A DNA stretch of 64,000 nt from Myxocyprinus asiaticus. Lineage: Eukaryota; Chordata; Actinopteri; Cypriniformes; Catostomidae. How positions within the stretch are numbered: position 1 is the stretch's first letter; each line of letters begins with the position of its first letter. The DNA is taken from NCBI RefSeq assembly GCF_019703515.2, contig NC_059358.1, positions 48,502,594-48,566,593 on the forward strand, read 5' to 3'. The notes beneath the pieces were generated by a model that had not been told where the DNA came from, made no database searches, and saw only the letters and a program-made list of their open reading frames with translations. Made by a program: the position numbers and the translations under genes. Below, piece after piece: positions 34,900-47,206 of the stretch.

Positions 34900-36096
34900 T
34901 TTAATTCAGGAAACCCATGCATGTTCTTCAGATGCTACATTTTGGAAAAATCAGTGGGGAAAGAGATTTGGTTGTCATTTGGCAGTAATCGCTCAGCAGG
35001 GGTCGCTATTTTACAAGATAAATTTAATGGCCAGATAATAAATTATGAAAAAGATGATTGTGGTAGATGGATACTACTCCTGATAAATAAAGAAAACGAA
35101 CAATTTGTATTAGTCAACTGTTATGCCTCCAATAACAAAGTGAATAACGAAATACTGTTTTCACATATTGAATCTAGAATTCAGCATTTCAATTTCTTAT
35201 ATCCTTTTGTCAAAGTTATCTGGGGAGGGGACTTTAATACTGTGTTTGATGAGACCAACGATAGATGGCCTCCTAAAAGTAGACCTGGTCCTTCTAGTGA
35301 ATTGGATAATGTGTGTTCAAGATTAGGCCTTATTGATGTGTGGAAATAAAAGAATCCAGACCAGAAGGAATATACATGGAGTAATAAGGAATCTTCTCTT
35401 CATTCTTGTATTGACTATTGGTTAGTGTCTAGTGACATAACTAATAATGTGGCTTCTGTTCTGATAGAACCCTCCATAATGACGGATCATAAAGGAATAT
35501 TTATTTTACTAAATATGGTGCAAGGGAAATCAGTCAAAAAAGGTAATATTTACTGGAAACTAAATAATAAATTGCTAGAAAATGAAGGCCTGGGAATTCA
35601 AATTATAAATATTATTGAAAAATATAAGACAATTGCGGGTTTAGAAAAGTCATATGGAAAGTATTGGGAATTAAAGAAATTTGAAATCAGATTGGTAACA
35701 ATTAACCAAGGAAAATTGGAGGCAAAATACAAAAGAATGAAAGACAAATCAATTACTGAGTAAATTTTAAATATAAGTAAAAAGAATAGGGAAGCCTGGA
35801 CTGATTGTGAGGTACAAGAACTAGATTTATTGCAAACCGAATTAGATAATATCTATGAGGATAAAGCAAGAGGAGCATTTATAAGATCCAGACTTAAATG
35901 GTTAGAAAAAGGGGAAAAAAATACAAAATATTTTTCTGGCCTTGAAAAACAGAATAGTGACTTTGTCTCAGTTTCAAAATTAATGATTAATAACAAAATA
36001 GTGGATAACTCTTTAGTTATTTCAAAATATGTTGCCCAGTTTTTTAGTAATTTCTATTCTTTATCATTGGCTACTTCCAACATTGATACTTTTTAA
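34900..36096 (+). pseudogene. L1-like ORF2: endonuclease and linker
   Basis: Three open pieces on the plus strand. 34897-35349 holds 'VIWGGDFNTVFD' (GDFN active-site block) and ends in a stop after 'GLIDVWK'. 35425-35763 begins with the end of the endonuclease, 'IMTDHKGIF' (normally SDH; here TDH). 35830-36096 holds the linker before RT, 'SRLKWLEKGEKNTKYFSGLE'. Stops separate the pieces. The 5' end of the endonuclease near 34800-34900 is in another frame. The enzyme would nick target DNA to prime reverse transcription. Confidence 0.8.
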
Positions 36097-36306
36097 AATA
36101 GATTTGTGAGTGATATACCAAAAAAATAGACCAGAAATTTAAGAATCTGTGTGATAAAGAAATTGACATTAAGGAATTGATAGAATATATTAACATGCTC
36201 AAAAGCAATAAATCTCCAGGTAATGACAGGCTAACAAGAAATTTACAAGGTTTTTTCTAAAGAACTTTTACCCTTTCTATTATCAGTATTTGTAGACGCA
36301 ATACAA

Positions 36307-37464
36307 ATGGGTGAATTACCCACTTCATTGAAACAAGGAGTCATAACATTGATTCCCAAACCCAATAATGATAAATTATTTATTGAAAATTGGAGGCCCA
36401 TTAGTTTGCTTAATAATGACAGTAAGTTGTTTGCAATGATTTTTGCTAGAAGAATGAAGCAAGGTCTAGATAAAATAATTGATGAAGAACAGTCTGGTTT
36501 TATGCAAGGCCGTCATATTAGGAATAATATTAGACTGGTTTTAGATATGATTGATTATAATAATTTTAATGAAGATGATAGTTTTATTTTATTGATTGAT
36601 TTTTATAAAGCTTTTGATATGGTGAATCACGATTTTATGTTCAAAGCGATCAAGTTGTTAAGTTTTGGAGATATGTTTTTGAAAGCAGTTAAAACATTAT
36701 ACAATGGATGTAATAGTTCAGTCAAACTTGCTTACGGTACTTCACAAACGTTTGATATAAATCGAGGTATTAGACAAGGATGCCCTCTCTCTCCTTTTTT
36801 ATTTCTGTTATTCACTCAGGTTTTGGCAATGCATATTAAGAAAAATCACTTTAATGGTATCACAGCTTTAGGTACAGAATTTAAACTCAGCCAGTTTGCT
36901 GATGACACTGCAATATTCTTAAAAAACAAATTTGAGGCACTAAATGTAATTAGATATATAGAGACATTCACTGCTGTTTTAGGCCTAAAAATGAATTTGG
37001 ATAAATCTGTATTATTTCCTCTTAAAGAATGTTATTTTACAGAAATAGAAAGTATTCCAGTTAAACAAAAATTAACATATCTTGGTATAGTAATTTGTAA
37101 AAATGTAAAGCAAAGGAACCAATTAAATTTTGATCCAATTATTGAAAAAATAAAAAATAAATTTAATTTGTGGTTAATGAGAGATATATCAATATTTGGT
37201 AGGGTATTGTTGTCAAAGGCGGAAGGAATATCTAGATCTGTGTATATTTCTTTGCCATTAGATGTGCCTCCTAAGGTGATTAAGGATTTAGACAAGATAC
37301 TTTATCACTTCATTTGGAGAAAAAAGCCACATTATTTAAAAAAGGAGGTTATTTGTAATACAAATGAGCATGGGGGACTTGAGGTCTTGGATTATAATAC
37401 ACTTAATGACACTTTCAAAATTAAATGGTTGATAGAGTTTCTGAAGAATAAAAGAAGTATGTGA
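36307..37464 (+). pseudogene. L1-like ORF2: reverse transcriptase domain
   Basis: A 385-codon open frame with the RT motifs in order: 'WRPISLLNNDSKLFA' (30-43), 'LLIDFYKAFDMV' (95-106, motif A), 'RGIRQGCPLSPFLFL' (153-167, motif B) and 'QFADDTAIF' (196-204, motif C with catalytic FADD). The text then runs to the thumb region. Immediately upstream (36115-36300) RT entry text is in other frames. Downstream, after a stop at 37462, the C-terminal text 'KLANFHKQALLAWNMIYTHN' continues in another frame to the L2 insertion. The motif A and B wording is typical of the Tx1 branch of L1. Confidence 0.88.
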
Positions 37465-38252
37465 AATGTATTTCCTAATTATATATTTAATACTCTAGGG
37501 GGTTATAAACTTTTTGTTGAAGTGTAATTTTTCTGTTGACAAAATTCCAGTCAAATTGGCCAATTTCCACAAACAAGCCCTGTTAGCATGGAATATGATC
37601 TACACGCACAATTTTTCACCACACAGTTATTTTTTATGGAACAACAAAGACATACTATTTAAAAATATATCTCTATCATATTTGGTACAATGAAGGAATT
37701 ATATTAGAATCAGAATCAGAATCAGCTTTATTGCCAAGTATGCTTACACATACAAGGAATTTGTCTTGGTGACAGGAGCTTCCAGTGTACAACAATACAA
37801 AAACAATACAAAAACAGCAGCAAGACATAGATAATAATAAAAAATAAAAAATAATTATACACATACGTACAGACACACACATACATACATACATACACAC
37901 ATACACATAGGTAGTGCGTATCTAATACAATCTGTTATCTGTTACGTACAGCGCAAATACAAATCTGTTATGTACAGTGCAAATGTTTTTTGTTTTTTTT
38001 TTCAGATTAATTAAATGGCAGAAGAGTTTGGATGTGTTGGATAAATATAAAAAAGACTAAACTGTGTATTGCACATAGTCATTGCTCAATGGGGCAATTT
38101 AACTGTTCATGAGATGGATAGCCTGAGGGAAAAAACTGCTCCTGTGCCTGACGGTTCTGGTGCTCAGAGTAAGCGTCGACCAGAGGGCAACAGTTCAAAA
38201 AGGTAGTGGGCAGGGCGAGTGGGGTCCAGAGTGATTTTTCCAGCCTTTTTCC

Positions 38253-39449
38253 TCACTCTGGAAGTGTATAGTTCTTGAAGGGGCGTAGGGGGCAACCAAT
38301 AATCCTCTCAGCAGTCCGAACTGTCCTTTGTAGTCTTCTGATGTCTGATTTCGTAGCTGAACCAAACCAGACAGTTATTGAAGTGCAGAGGACAGACTCA
38401 ATGACTGCTGAGTAAAACTGTATCAGCAGCGCCTGTGGCAGGTTGAATTTCCTCAGCTGGAAGTACAACCTCTGCTGGGCCTTTTTCACAATGGAGTCAA
38501 TGTGGGTCTCCCACTTCAGGTCCTGTGAGATGGTAGTGCCCAGGAACCTGAATGACTCCACTGCTGCCACATTGCTGTTTAGAATGGTGAGGGGGGTCAG
38601 TGTTGGGGTGTTCCTCCTAAAGTCCACAATGATCTCCACCATTTTGAGCATGTTCAGCTCAAGGTTGTTTTGACTGCACCAGACAGCCAGCTGTTCAACC
38701 TCCCTTCTGTATGCAGACTCATCATCATCTCGGATGAAGCCGATGACAGTGGTGTCATCTGAAAACTTCAGGAGCTTGACAGAGGGGTCCTTGGCGATGC
38801 AGTCATTTGTGTAGGGGGAGAAGAGTAGTGGGGAGAGCACACATCCCTGGGGGGCACCAATTCTGATTGTACAGGTGCAAGAAGTGAGTTTCCCCTGTCT
38901 CACAAGCTGCTGCCTGTCCGTCAGAAAGCTGGTAATCCACTGACAGATAGACATGGGAACAGAGAGTTGGTGTAATTTATTCTGGAGTATAGCTGGGATG
39001 ATGGTGTTGAAAGCCGAACTGAAGTCCACAAAAAGGATCCTTGCATATGTCCCTGGTCTGTCCAGATGTTGCAGGATATGATGCAATCCCATGTTGACTG
39101 CATCATCCACAGACCTGTTTGCTCGATAAGCAAATTGAAGGGGATCTAGAAAGGATCCAGTTATGTTCTTCAGGTGGGCCAACACCAGTCTCTCAAATGA
39201 TTTCATGACCACAGACATCAGGGCGACAGGTCTGTAGTCATTACGTCCTGTGATTTTTGGTTTCTTTGGGACAGGAATAAAGATTGAGCATTTGAAGCAG
39301 CATGGGACTTCACGATGCTCCAGTGATCTATTGAAGATCTGTGTGAAGATGGGGGCCAGCTGGTTAGCACAGGATCGAAGACACACAGGTGAGACGCCAT
39401 CTGGGCCTGAAGCTTTCCTTGTCTTTTGTTTCCGAAAGATGCGGCTCAC
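38253..39449 (-). pseudogene. L2-like ORF2 reverse transcriptase, long open frame
   Basis: A 398-codon open frame with 'KASGPDGVSPVCLRSCANQL', 'NDYRPVALMSVVMKSFERLV', motif A 'ILFVDFSSAFNTIIP', motif B '[20 protein letters not shown]', and motif C 'FSDDTTVIG', where family members in this window have FADD. The C-terminal 'ITVWFGSATKSDIRRLQRTV' region is present. The frame ends at a stop near 38253, while C-terminal text continues weakly to about 38000. Upstream the linker and endonuclease are in separate frames, so ORF2 is broken, but the RT itself is open. Confidence 0.88.
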
Positions 39450-40638
39450 ATAATCTTCACAGATCTTAAGTGCAGGTTGAGTAGCAGGAGGGGGGAGGAG
39501 GGGGTTGCAGGAGGTGTTGGTGTTTGTGTTAAGTGAAGGTCAGAGTGGGTCTGGGGTGTGAGATTGGGCTTTTCAAATCTGCAATAGAACACATTCAGGT
39601 CATCAGTCAGTTGTTGGTTCCCTACAGGGTTGGGGGTAGGAGTCCTGTAATTTGTGAGTTGTTTCATGCCACTCCACACTGATGCAGGGTCGTTAGCTGA
39701 AAACGTGTTTTTCAGCTTCTCAGAGTATCTTCTTTTAGCCACTCTGATTTCCTTGTTCAGTGTGTTCCTGGCCTGATTGTACAAGACTTTATCCCCACCC
39801 CTGCAAGCAATCCTCTTTGGCATGACGAAGCTGCCTGAGCTCTGCTGTAAACCATGGTTTGTCACTTTAAATTGAACTTTAAATAAGTCCTGGTAGGAAT
39901 GCACATATCCTCACAAAAACTGATATATGATGTAACAGTATCTGTGAGCTTGTCCAGATCTGTGGCTGCAGCCTCAAAAACACTCCAATCCGTGCAATCG
40001 AAGCAGGCTTGTAGTTCCCGCTCTGCTTCATTGGTCCATCTCTTTACAGTCCTTACTACTGGCTTGGTTGATTTTAATTTCTGCCTTTAGGTTGGAAGAA
40101 GATGAATCAGACAGTGATCAGAGAGTCCCAAAGCTGCTCTAGGGACAGAGCGATATGCATCCTTGATTGTTGTGTAACAATGGTCCAGTATGTTCCTGTC
40201 TCTGGTGGGGCATGTAATGTGCTGTTTGTATTTGGGCAGTTCACATGTGAGATTTGCTTTGTTAAAATCCCCAAGAATAATAATAACTGAGTCCGGGTAT
40301 TGTTGTTCTGTGTCTGTGATTTGATCAGCCAGCTGTTGCAGCGCTGTGTTCAAATACGCGTTTGGCGCGATATACACACTCACCAGAACAAACAAGGAAA
40401 ACTACCGCGGCGAGTAGAAAGGCTTACAGTTAATAAAGAGTGCTTCCAAATTAGGACAGCACATCCTCTTTAACGTTGTTACATCCGTACCCCAAAGTTC
40501 TTTGATGTAAAAGCATGTTCCACTGGCTCTCGTTTTCCCCGTCAACGCGATACAATCCGCTCTGAACAGCTGAAAGCCTGGCAGACGTAATGCGCTGTCT
40601 AAAATGGCTTCACTCAGCCAGGTGTCTGTGAAGCACAA
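39446..40638 (-). pseudogene. L2-like ORF2 endonuclease and linker, broken
   Basis: 40402-40638 reads 'MCFTDTWLSEAILDSALRLP', the ETWL-type block as DTWL. 40087-40395 contains 'VIIILGDFNKANL' (GDFN block) and 'LGLSDHCLIHLLPT' (SDH block). 39446-39904 is the linker with 'RNTLNKEIRVAKRRYSEKLK'. Frames are separated by stops at about 40395 and 39905-40085. Order and spacing match an APE-type endonuclease upstream of RT. Confidence 0.82.
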
Positions 40639-40757
40639 GGCAGCAAAGGTTGAACAGTCCTTGTTTGTGCAGGTGAGGAGATGTAGTTCGTCCGTTTTGT
40701 TAGGAAGAGAGTGGAGATTCGCTAAGTGAATACACGGCAGCGCTGTTAGTAAGGCAG

Positions 40758-41354
40758 TTGCTTAATTCAAATGGCTATTTGTTGTCATATACTGAATTTC
40801 TTCAAAAATTTCAATTTCCAGTTAAACCAAGAGATTTTGCTATTGTTCTCGACGCAATTCCAAAGAGTGTGATGCTACTTTTAAGGAACTCTAGTTCAAT
40901 GGAAATCAACATTGTTGATTTTTGTGAACATATTTATATTGATAATGTGGATGTTTTAAAACAAACATGTAGCAATAAGGTCATAAGAAATGCTCTTTGT
41001 TCAATTTCATTTCCTGCTGCAAGATTTTTTTGGTCTTCATTATTTGGCAATATTTACTGGGATAAAGCATGGAAAATACAAAGATTTAAGCTTAAAATTT
41101 CATATACCTGTGAATTTTGTGGACTGGAAAAAGAAACAATTTTGCATTTGTTTTATTATTGTATTTACTCAAGAGTATTTTGGAAGGATTTAGAAACTTA
41201 TATTAATAGAAAATTGGGTTGTGTGATAGAAATGTATGTATTTGATGTAGTTTTTTATTTTCAAAATGACACATTGGAATGTAAACAGCAATACATTGTG
41301 CAGTTATTTATTTTATTAGGAAAATATACACAAGAAGAAATAGGCGCTTTGTAA
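40758..41354 (+). pseudogene. L1-like ORF2: C-terminal domain after the insertion
   Basis: A 198-codon open frame beginning in 'LLNSNGYLLSYTEFLQKFQF'. It contains the cysteine/histidine cluster CEFCGLEKETILHLFYYC (CX2CX7HX4C), the C-terminal zinc-finger-like motif of L1 ORF2. It continues the reading interrupted at 37704. The open frame here shows that the L1 copy was fairly well preserved when the L2-like LINE inserted. The terminal stop is at 41352-41354, followed by the 3' UTR. Confidence 0.85.
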
Positions 41355-41531
41355 ACCCAATGACTTTAAATCATATATAACCCGTTTGGAACAAGCCAAA
41401 AATCAAAAAGCACTGAAAACAAACTTCAGCAAATTAAACATTCAATATGTTTTATATCTGTATGTGTCATGTCTAATAATGCACTGGCAATGTAAGTTTC
41501 CCTTGCCATTAAAGTTTATTATGAATTGAAT

Positions 41532-43313
41532 CTGCCAATCTGATCCTTGAACTTTTAATTACAGCATGCCCACTGATTGACTAACCAATTTCTTGCAAGT
41601 TTTTTGAGACAAAGTTTAAAGTAAATATAGTAAGATAGGTGCCCTGTAAGATTTTGGATTTCCTCAGCTCTACTGACTAGTTAATTGCAATTACACCTGT
41701 GACCTATTTGTTTTCTGACACACTCTGGAAAATGCATCAGTGTGCAGTCACTGGTTTTAACATTTTTATTTCCTAATGTGACCAGCCAAACAACAATAAA
41801 GGCATTTTAACTTTTGTACTAGAAGATGTGCCTAGGACTTTTCTTCAAATTTCCATGATTGAAAAAACCTAACCTAATTTTACTCCACGAGGTTCCTCCA
41901 GCAAGCAGCACTCCAAAATGTATTCCATTCTGAACTATAAAGCAAATATATTTATGATTATTATATTTTAATGTACCATGTATCCTGATTAATCGTGATT
42001 AATCACAGAAAACTGTGCGATTATTAAGCTACATTTTTTTACTTGATTCACAGCCTTAATTATTTTACAAAACATGCTGAAGACACAAATGTAAATGGAG
42101 GGACAATTTGGGAACATACAGAAGGCCTATATAATATGTAATAAAAAATACAGCTGGTTGTTCATTCACTGGCTCAAATTAATTTTGGATATAAAATAAA
42201 TCAGAGCTGTCAAAATTAACACATACATTAATTTTCTTTTAACGATTAACACGTTAATTATTAATTTAAAATGTTTGACGTGCTAATTTTGACATTCGAT
42301 TTTGACATTAGATTCTGACATTTTGTTTAGCTCCGTGTGAGTTATAATCACTCTTTGCAATGTGTCAGGGGTCATTACACTGACCGCCACACCACAAACA
42401 CACACAACAGTGATTCTGTGTCAATGATCAAGTGATGAAGGAAGGACCTCGTAAATCTATTTTTTTTCTTAAAAAAAACAAAAACAAAAAAACCCAGATG
42501 GGACAAAAATAAATGATTCTGCGGCCTTTGAAAAGCGGAATTTAATTACCACAAAAGCATGTCAAGTCTTAACTATCACCTAAACCAAACACGCGATACA
42601 TGACACTGATGAGGGACTGCTGTGGCAGGCTATCTTGATGGACGTCTGTAGACATTCCAGTCAAAGTTCACCTTTGAACCCGTTGCCGCTGAGCTTTCGA
42701 AGCATCAGCTAATGATTACCGGACAATTTGTATAAAGTATCATTATGTGGGCAATGCCAGAGCTAAAAGCAGAACAAGACATTGGCAGTGTTCAGAATGA
42801 CATAGGTCTACAATTTTAACCATACCAAAGTTTACATGCATTGTCTGAGGCAAAAAACTAAATTAATATATACAAAAATTAAGGGTCTTCCATTGAACTC
42901 GTATTAGCCATAACATGGGCTTCACCTCTTAAATGTCTGGTATTTTTGTAAATTATTTATAATTTTTTCCTTGCTAAATGCATATTCAATTATTATACAC
43001 TAAAATATTTACAGGTAACTGCATTGACTATACCATCACTGACACAAATTACACAAGTATACTATGAGTTTTCACTGCAAAACAACATGAAAAAAAAAAA
43101 AATGCTGCAAAAGGCATAGTAATTTTTGAGAAAAATCGCAGCAAATTCAGTAAGTTTTGGACCACAATAATCAAGAAAAAGTGCAGCGAAATTCTGGTGG
43201 GACTGATAAGGGATAACACCATGTCTGATTTGAATACATGAATACAGGCAGATTAGTCTCATCTTCATAAATCAAACGTGGTCACAAAATTAACAACTTA
43301 ATGGTGTAGGCCT
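41532..43313. other. spacer with hAT-like debris
   Basis: No gene seen. 41985-42020 ('gattaatcgtgattaatcac') and 42195-42300 ('ttaacacgttaattattaat') resemble internal or end text of hAT elements, without definable termini. Confidence 0.4.
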
Positions 43314-44905
43314 TTAAAGGCATAGTTCACCCAAAAATGAAAATTCTCCGATTATTTACTCACCCTCATGATATCCAAAGTGTGTATGACTTTCTTTCTT
43401 CACCAGAACACATTTGAAGAAAAATATCTTAGCTCAGTAGGTCCTTAAAATGCAAGTGAATTGAGATTTCTCTTTTGAAGCTCCAAAAATCACAGACAGT
43501 CAGCATAAACATCATCTATACGATTCCAGCTGTTAAATTAATGTCTTTTAAAGCAATACGATCACTTTTAGTGTGAAAAAGATCAATATTTAAGTGCTTT
43601 TTAACTATAATCCAACGCTTCACGAAAGGGTAGAGTCCAAGCGATCTCTCGTGTACGTATTTGCATGGCCATGGATACAGATGTCATCTCACGCTCTCCA
43701 CTCCAGAATGAGCACAAACACACCATTGTGAGTAAAGAAACCAAAATCAACTAAGCTTCTGTAAAGCTTTCCTCCTTCTCACTTGTAAACAAAGCTGCTC
43801 TCTGTGACGCACGTGCATCAGTTCTGTGTGTTTCAAATGCCAATGCGATTATGTCACACGCGTGTACCACTGCCGACCGGAAGCATGATTTAGAGTAAAA
43901 AAAAAAGTACATAAATATTTATCTTTTTCACCGCAAAACATAGTGATCGTGTCGCTTTATAAGACATTAATTTAACAGCTGGAGTCGTGTGTATGATGTT
44001 TATGCTAACTGTCTGTGATTTTTGGACCTTCAAAAGAGAAATCATCTCAGTTACATATGTAATCTCGGTTCCCAGAGATGAAGGGAACGAGACATTGCTT
44101 TTATTAACGCATATGGGGAGTGCCTTCTTACACTACCTAGTTGAAACCTTTCTACAATAACGCCAATATTCTAATACTGGCTATGGTGTTTGAGGCCCGC
44201 CTGTTTTGGCGTGAAACTATCCACTATAAAAACAGGTGCACAAACACCATTTCCTCAGAGTTCTTGAGGCACAAACAATGCGCTCCTTGTTCTCAGTCAG
44301 AAATGAGTCTGGTAATGCGGCTAGCTTTCGCATTCTCGTTCCTTTCGTCTCAGAGAACCGAGGATACATATGTAACCGAGATGTTCCCTTACAGTTCAGT
44401 ACACTTGACATTGCATTTATCAATGCATATGGGGAACAGAATCCCATCACGCCGCACTACATGACATAACCTTCCAGAAAGAAAGCATGTCGCAGTCTGG
44501 TGGGGCGGCGACCGACATGAGTATGCCGCAGTGAGTGACCTTCGTGTTGGGCCAGGAGGGGAGCCCTCAGAATGAATATTTGAACTATAGTCACATAGTA
44601 TGAATTAACTCCTTCAAGAACCCGGTCGGGAAGGGAGTTTATTTATAATGTGAGTGCTTGTGACTTATGGTAAATTACAACATATGAATGTATGAACATA
44701 TGAACATATGAATGCAGGAGGTTTTTTTAAAAAGATGGGGAGCTTGTCCTTAAAGGGCGGAGCATAAGTATATATATTTGGCCAATGAATAGCAAGTGCT
44801 CTAAGCAGAAAGGACTTGTGAAGAGTCTTTTACAAAGAGATGTTACATCTAGGTTGTAAAACCTTGCAAATGTGTTTTGAGAAGACCATCTTGCTGCAAA
44901 ACATA

Positions 44906-45275
44906 CAGTACTGTGCAAAAGTTTTAGGCACTTGTGAAAAATGTTGCATAGTGAGTATGTCTTCAAAAATAATGAAATAAATAGTTTTCATTTACCACTT
45001 AATGTCATACAAAGTCCAGTAAACATAAAAATGCTAAATCAATATTCGGTGTGACTACCTTTGCCTTTAAAACAGCACCAATTCTCCTAGGTACACCTGG
45101 ACACAGTTTTCTTGGTTGTTGGCAGATAGAATGTTCCAAGCTTCTTGGAGAATTCGCCACAGTTCTTCTATCTGTTTCAGCTGTCTCAATTGCTTCTGTC
45201 TCTTTATGTAATCTCAGACTGACACGATGTTCAGTGGGGGGCTTTGTATGTGCCTAAGACTTTTGCACAGTACTG
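44906..45275. mobile_element. Tc1-type MITE inside the DIRS recombinase
   Basis: 370 bp with terminal inverted repeats 'cagtactgtgcaaaagtttt' and 'agacttttgcacagtactg', flanked by TA (44904-44905, 45276-45277). The interior has only traces of coding text on the minus strand ('EELWRILQEAW'). Confidence 0.9.
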
Positions 45276-46021
45276 TATGTCTTGTAAGGACACACCATTC
45301 TTCCATGCCCATGAGGAGGCCATGCCTCTAGTTGAGTGTCTTTAACACCAACTGGGCAAGTCTTACTCTGTGACTCATAAGCCAGGGCAATTGCATCGAA
45401 AATCCAGTGAGAAAGTGCTTGGCTTGGAGATGGATATTCCTTTTGTGCATCCTCCATAGCATACAAAGAGCTGATCAGATAGTCTGAACTGGTGTGTACA
45501 CTCATCGTATGCGTGTAGTGCCCTCACGGGTCATAACAAATGCAATGATTGTTCCTCATCCGAATTAAATGGAGGATGGAAGAATGCCTGAAGGTGAACC
45601 ACCAGCGCTCTGAAGGAGCGTGGTTAGGACCTTAGGCGCATAGCCTTTTCTGGGTTTGACAGTGGTTTTTGAAAGACCGGGGCCAAAATCCAGACATGAA
45701 TTGTTAATTGATAGTGCATGCAGGTCACCGACCCACTTTACTGAGGCCAGAGCCAGCAGTAGTGTAGTCTTAACAGAGATCACACACAAATCAACAGAGT
45801 CCAAAGGCTTGAAGGGGGGCCCTGCGAGTCCCAAGACGGGACTGTAGTCGGGCGAGGTGGGTTTAATTGTTTTGCTCCTTTAAAGAACTTTATGGTTAAA
45901 TCATGCTTGCCTATAGTTGCGCCAGCTTCATGTGCGTGATACGCAGATATAGTCGCCACATACACTTTGAGCATTGACAGAGTGAGTCCTGCATCTAATC
46001 GCTCTTGAAGAAATATGAGAA

Positions 46022-46242
46022 TTTCATGTATGGGGCAGTATATAAATACAATTATTATTTAATTACTTATTTTTAAACACAATTCACAATTGTATTTTAT
46101 CAAACTACACAATGATGACTCTAAGACATTATAGATATTACGGTTTCATTTTCTGTCAATGCATGATTTTTGTAAAGCTGCTGTGAAACGATGTGTGTTG
46201 TGAAAGGTGCTATACAAATAAAAATGACTTGACTTTACTGGG
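46022..46242 (+). mobile_element. LINE 3' tail fragment
   Basis: It ends 'gctatacaaataaaaatgac' with 'ttgactt' repeats, the style of a LINE 3' UTR and tail. It interrupts recombinase text between 'GKDPV' and 'ILIFLQERLDAG'. Family uncertain. Confidence 0.55.
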
Positions 46243-46828
46243 TCTTTGCCATGTGAGAGACACCAGTCAGTGAACACATTCCATTTTAGCGCATAGAGGC
46301 ATCTGGTAGATGGTGCTCTCACCTGTAAAATGGTGTTCATGACTGAATGTGTCAGTTCTGGCACGTTTAGCGTGCTCCATTCAGGGTCCACACATGCAGG
46401 TTCCACAGCTTGGGCTGTGGATGCCAGATTGTGCCTTGCGCCTGAGAGAGGAGATCCCTCCTCAGCGGTATTTTCCATGGTGAGCTGTACAGCATCTCTA
46501 TCATTTCCGGAAACCATGGCTGGTTGGGCCATTTCGGTGCAACTAATAGAATCTTTTCCTTGTCCTCTTGGACTTTGCACATGACAGAGTGTACAAGGCA
46601 TTCCAGGGGAAACCCATATTTGAGTTTCGCCGGCCATACGTGGGCCAGTGTGTCATGGCAACATATATGCGCCACTAATGATGTGTTGTCCGAACGAATC
46701 AGAACATGGTGATTTACAATATCGGAATGAAAAGCTCTCAAAGCTAGAAAGACAGCCAGTAGCTATAGGCGGTTGACATGTCACAGCTGTTTCGCACCTG
46801 TTTCCAGGTGTCGAAAGTCAGGCGTCCA

Positions 46829-47206
46829 TTACACACCACGCCCCACCTGTGGATGTATGGGGCATGATTTCCACACCCTGTTACTCACTGGGCAGAGGTG
46901 TGCCGCTTCCGCCTTCTCCACAGGGGGTAGTTGGGCATTCCCTGTGATCCACATTAGAGAGGATGGCGTCACTGCTCGAGCGCGCCGAGAAGGGCGCGTG
47001 CCAGGACTCGTTATGAACTTTGGGGAAGAATGGGGCAGATTTGCGGGACGATGCCGTTTGATGGCATCCGGACTGCAGGAACCATTCATCGAGGTGAGAC
47101 TGTTCAGGCTTCTCTGGGGGAGACAACTCAAGGTGAAGCTCTTCGACCACCCTTGTAAGGACGCAGAGCATTTCCCTGTCAGTGGTGCGTGCACAGCATC
47201 ATCCAC
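46829..47206 (-). pseudogene. DIRS gag-like fragment
   Basis: Two overlapping minus-strand frames. One (47171 down) holds 'VEELHLELSPPEKPEQSHLD' and 'EWFLQSG', the proline-rich and DEWFL-type text of fish DIRS gag. The other holds 'SPKFITSPGTRPSRRARAVT'. Neither is full length, and the C-terminal helical part seen at 13560-13800 in the other family is missing. At about 46800 the text jumps to the end of RNase H, marking the deletion of RT. Confidence 0.6.

Larger units (their letters stand above)
37708..40745 (-). mobile_element. L2-like LINE inserted in the L1-like ORF2
   Basis: Minus strand. The 3' end at 37708 shows a simple tail, read on the plus strand as 'gaatcagaatcagaatcag', preceded on the minus strand by AATAAAGCTGATTC. 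Endonuclease pieces lie at 40087-40638 and 39446-39904 and RT at 38253-39449. TTAG flanks both sides (37704-37707, 40746-40749). The 5' end reaches GC-rich text near 40740, so it is close to full length for ORF2. Confidence 0.87.
34800..41531 (+). mobile_element. Tx1/L1-like LINE ORF2, split by an L2-like LINE
   Basis: The ORF2 text runs from the endonuclease start ('SINARGICDILKRKALF', 34815) through RT to a C-terminal region. It is interrupted at 37704-37707, and the same frame text resumes at 40746 ('LVRQLLNSNGYLLSYTEFL'). The 3' end near 41500-41531 is 'ccattaaagtttattatgaa'. ORF1 was not found. TTAG is present at both junctions of the insertion. Confidence 0.85.
44820..46400 (-). pseudogene. 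DIRS tyrosine recombinase, split by two insertions
   Basis: Reading down the minus strand: 'ILQVRAPSTRCLYALKWNVF' near 46300, 'DWCLSHGKDPV' near 46250, the LINE tail insertion, 'MLKVYVATISAYHAHEAGAT' near 45970, 'SVKTTLLLALASVKWVGDLH' near 45770, and 'QALSHWIFDAIALAYESQSK' near 45420. After the MITE comes 'WSSQNTFARFYNLDVTS' near 44880 with the catalytic tyrosine. The HxxR block is degraded ('AWPPHGHG' near 45320, where the sister family reads RAHSTRG). Removing the MITE restores text across 44905. Frameshifts elsewhere show it was dead or dying. Confidence 0.75.
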
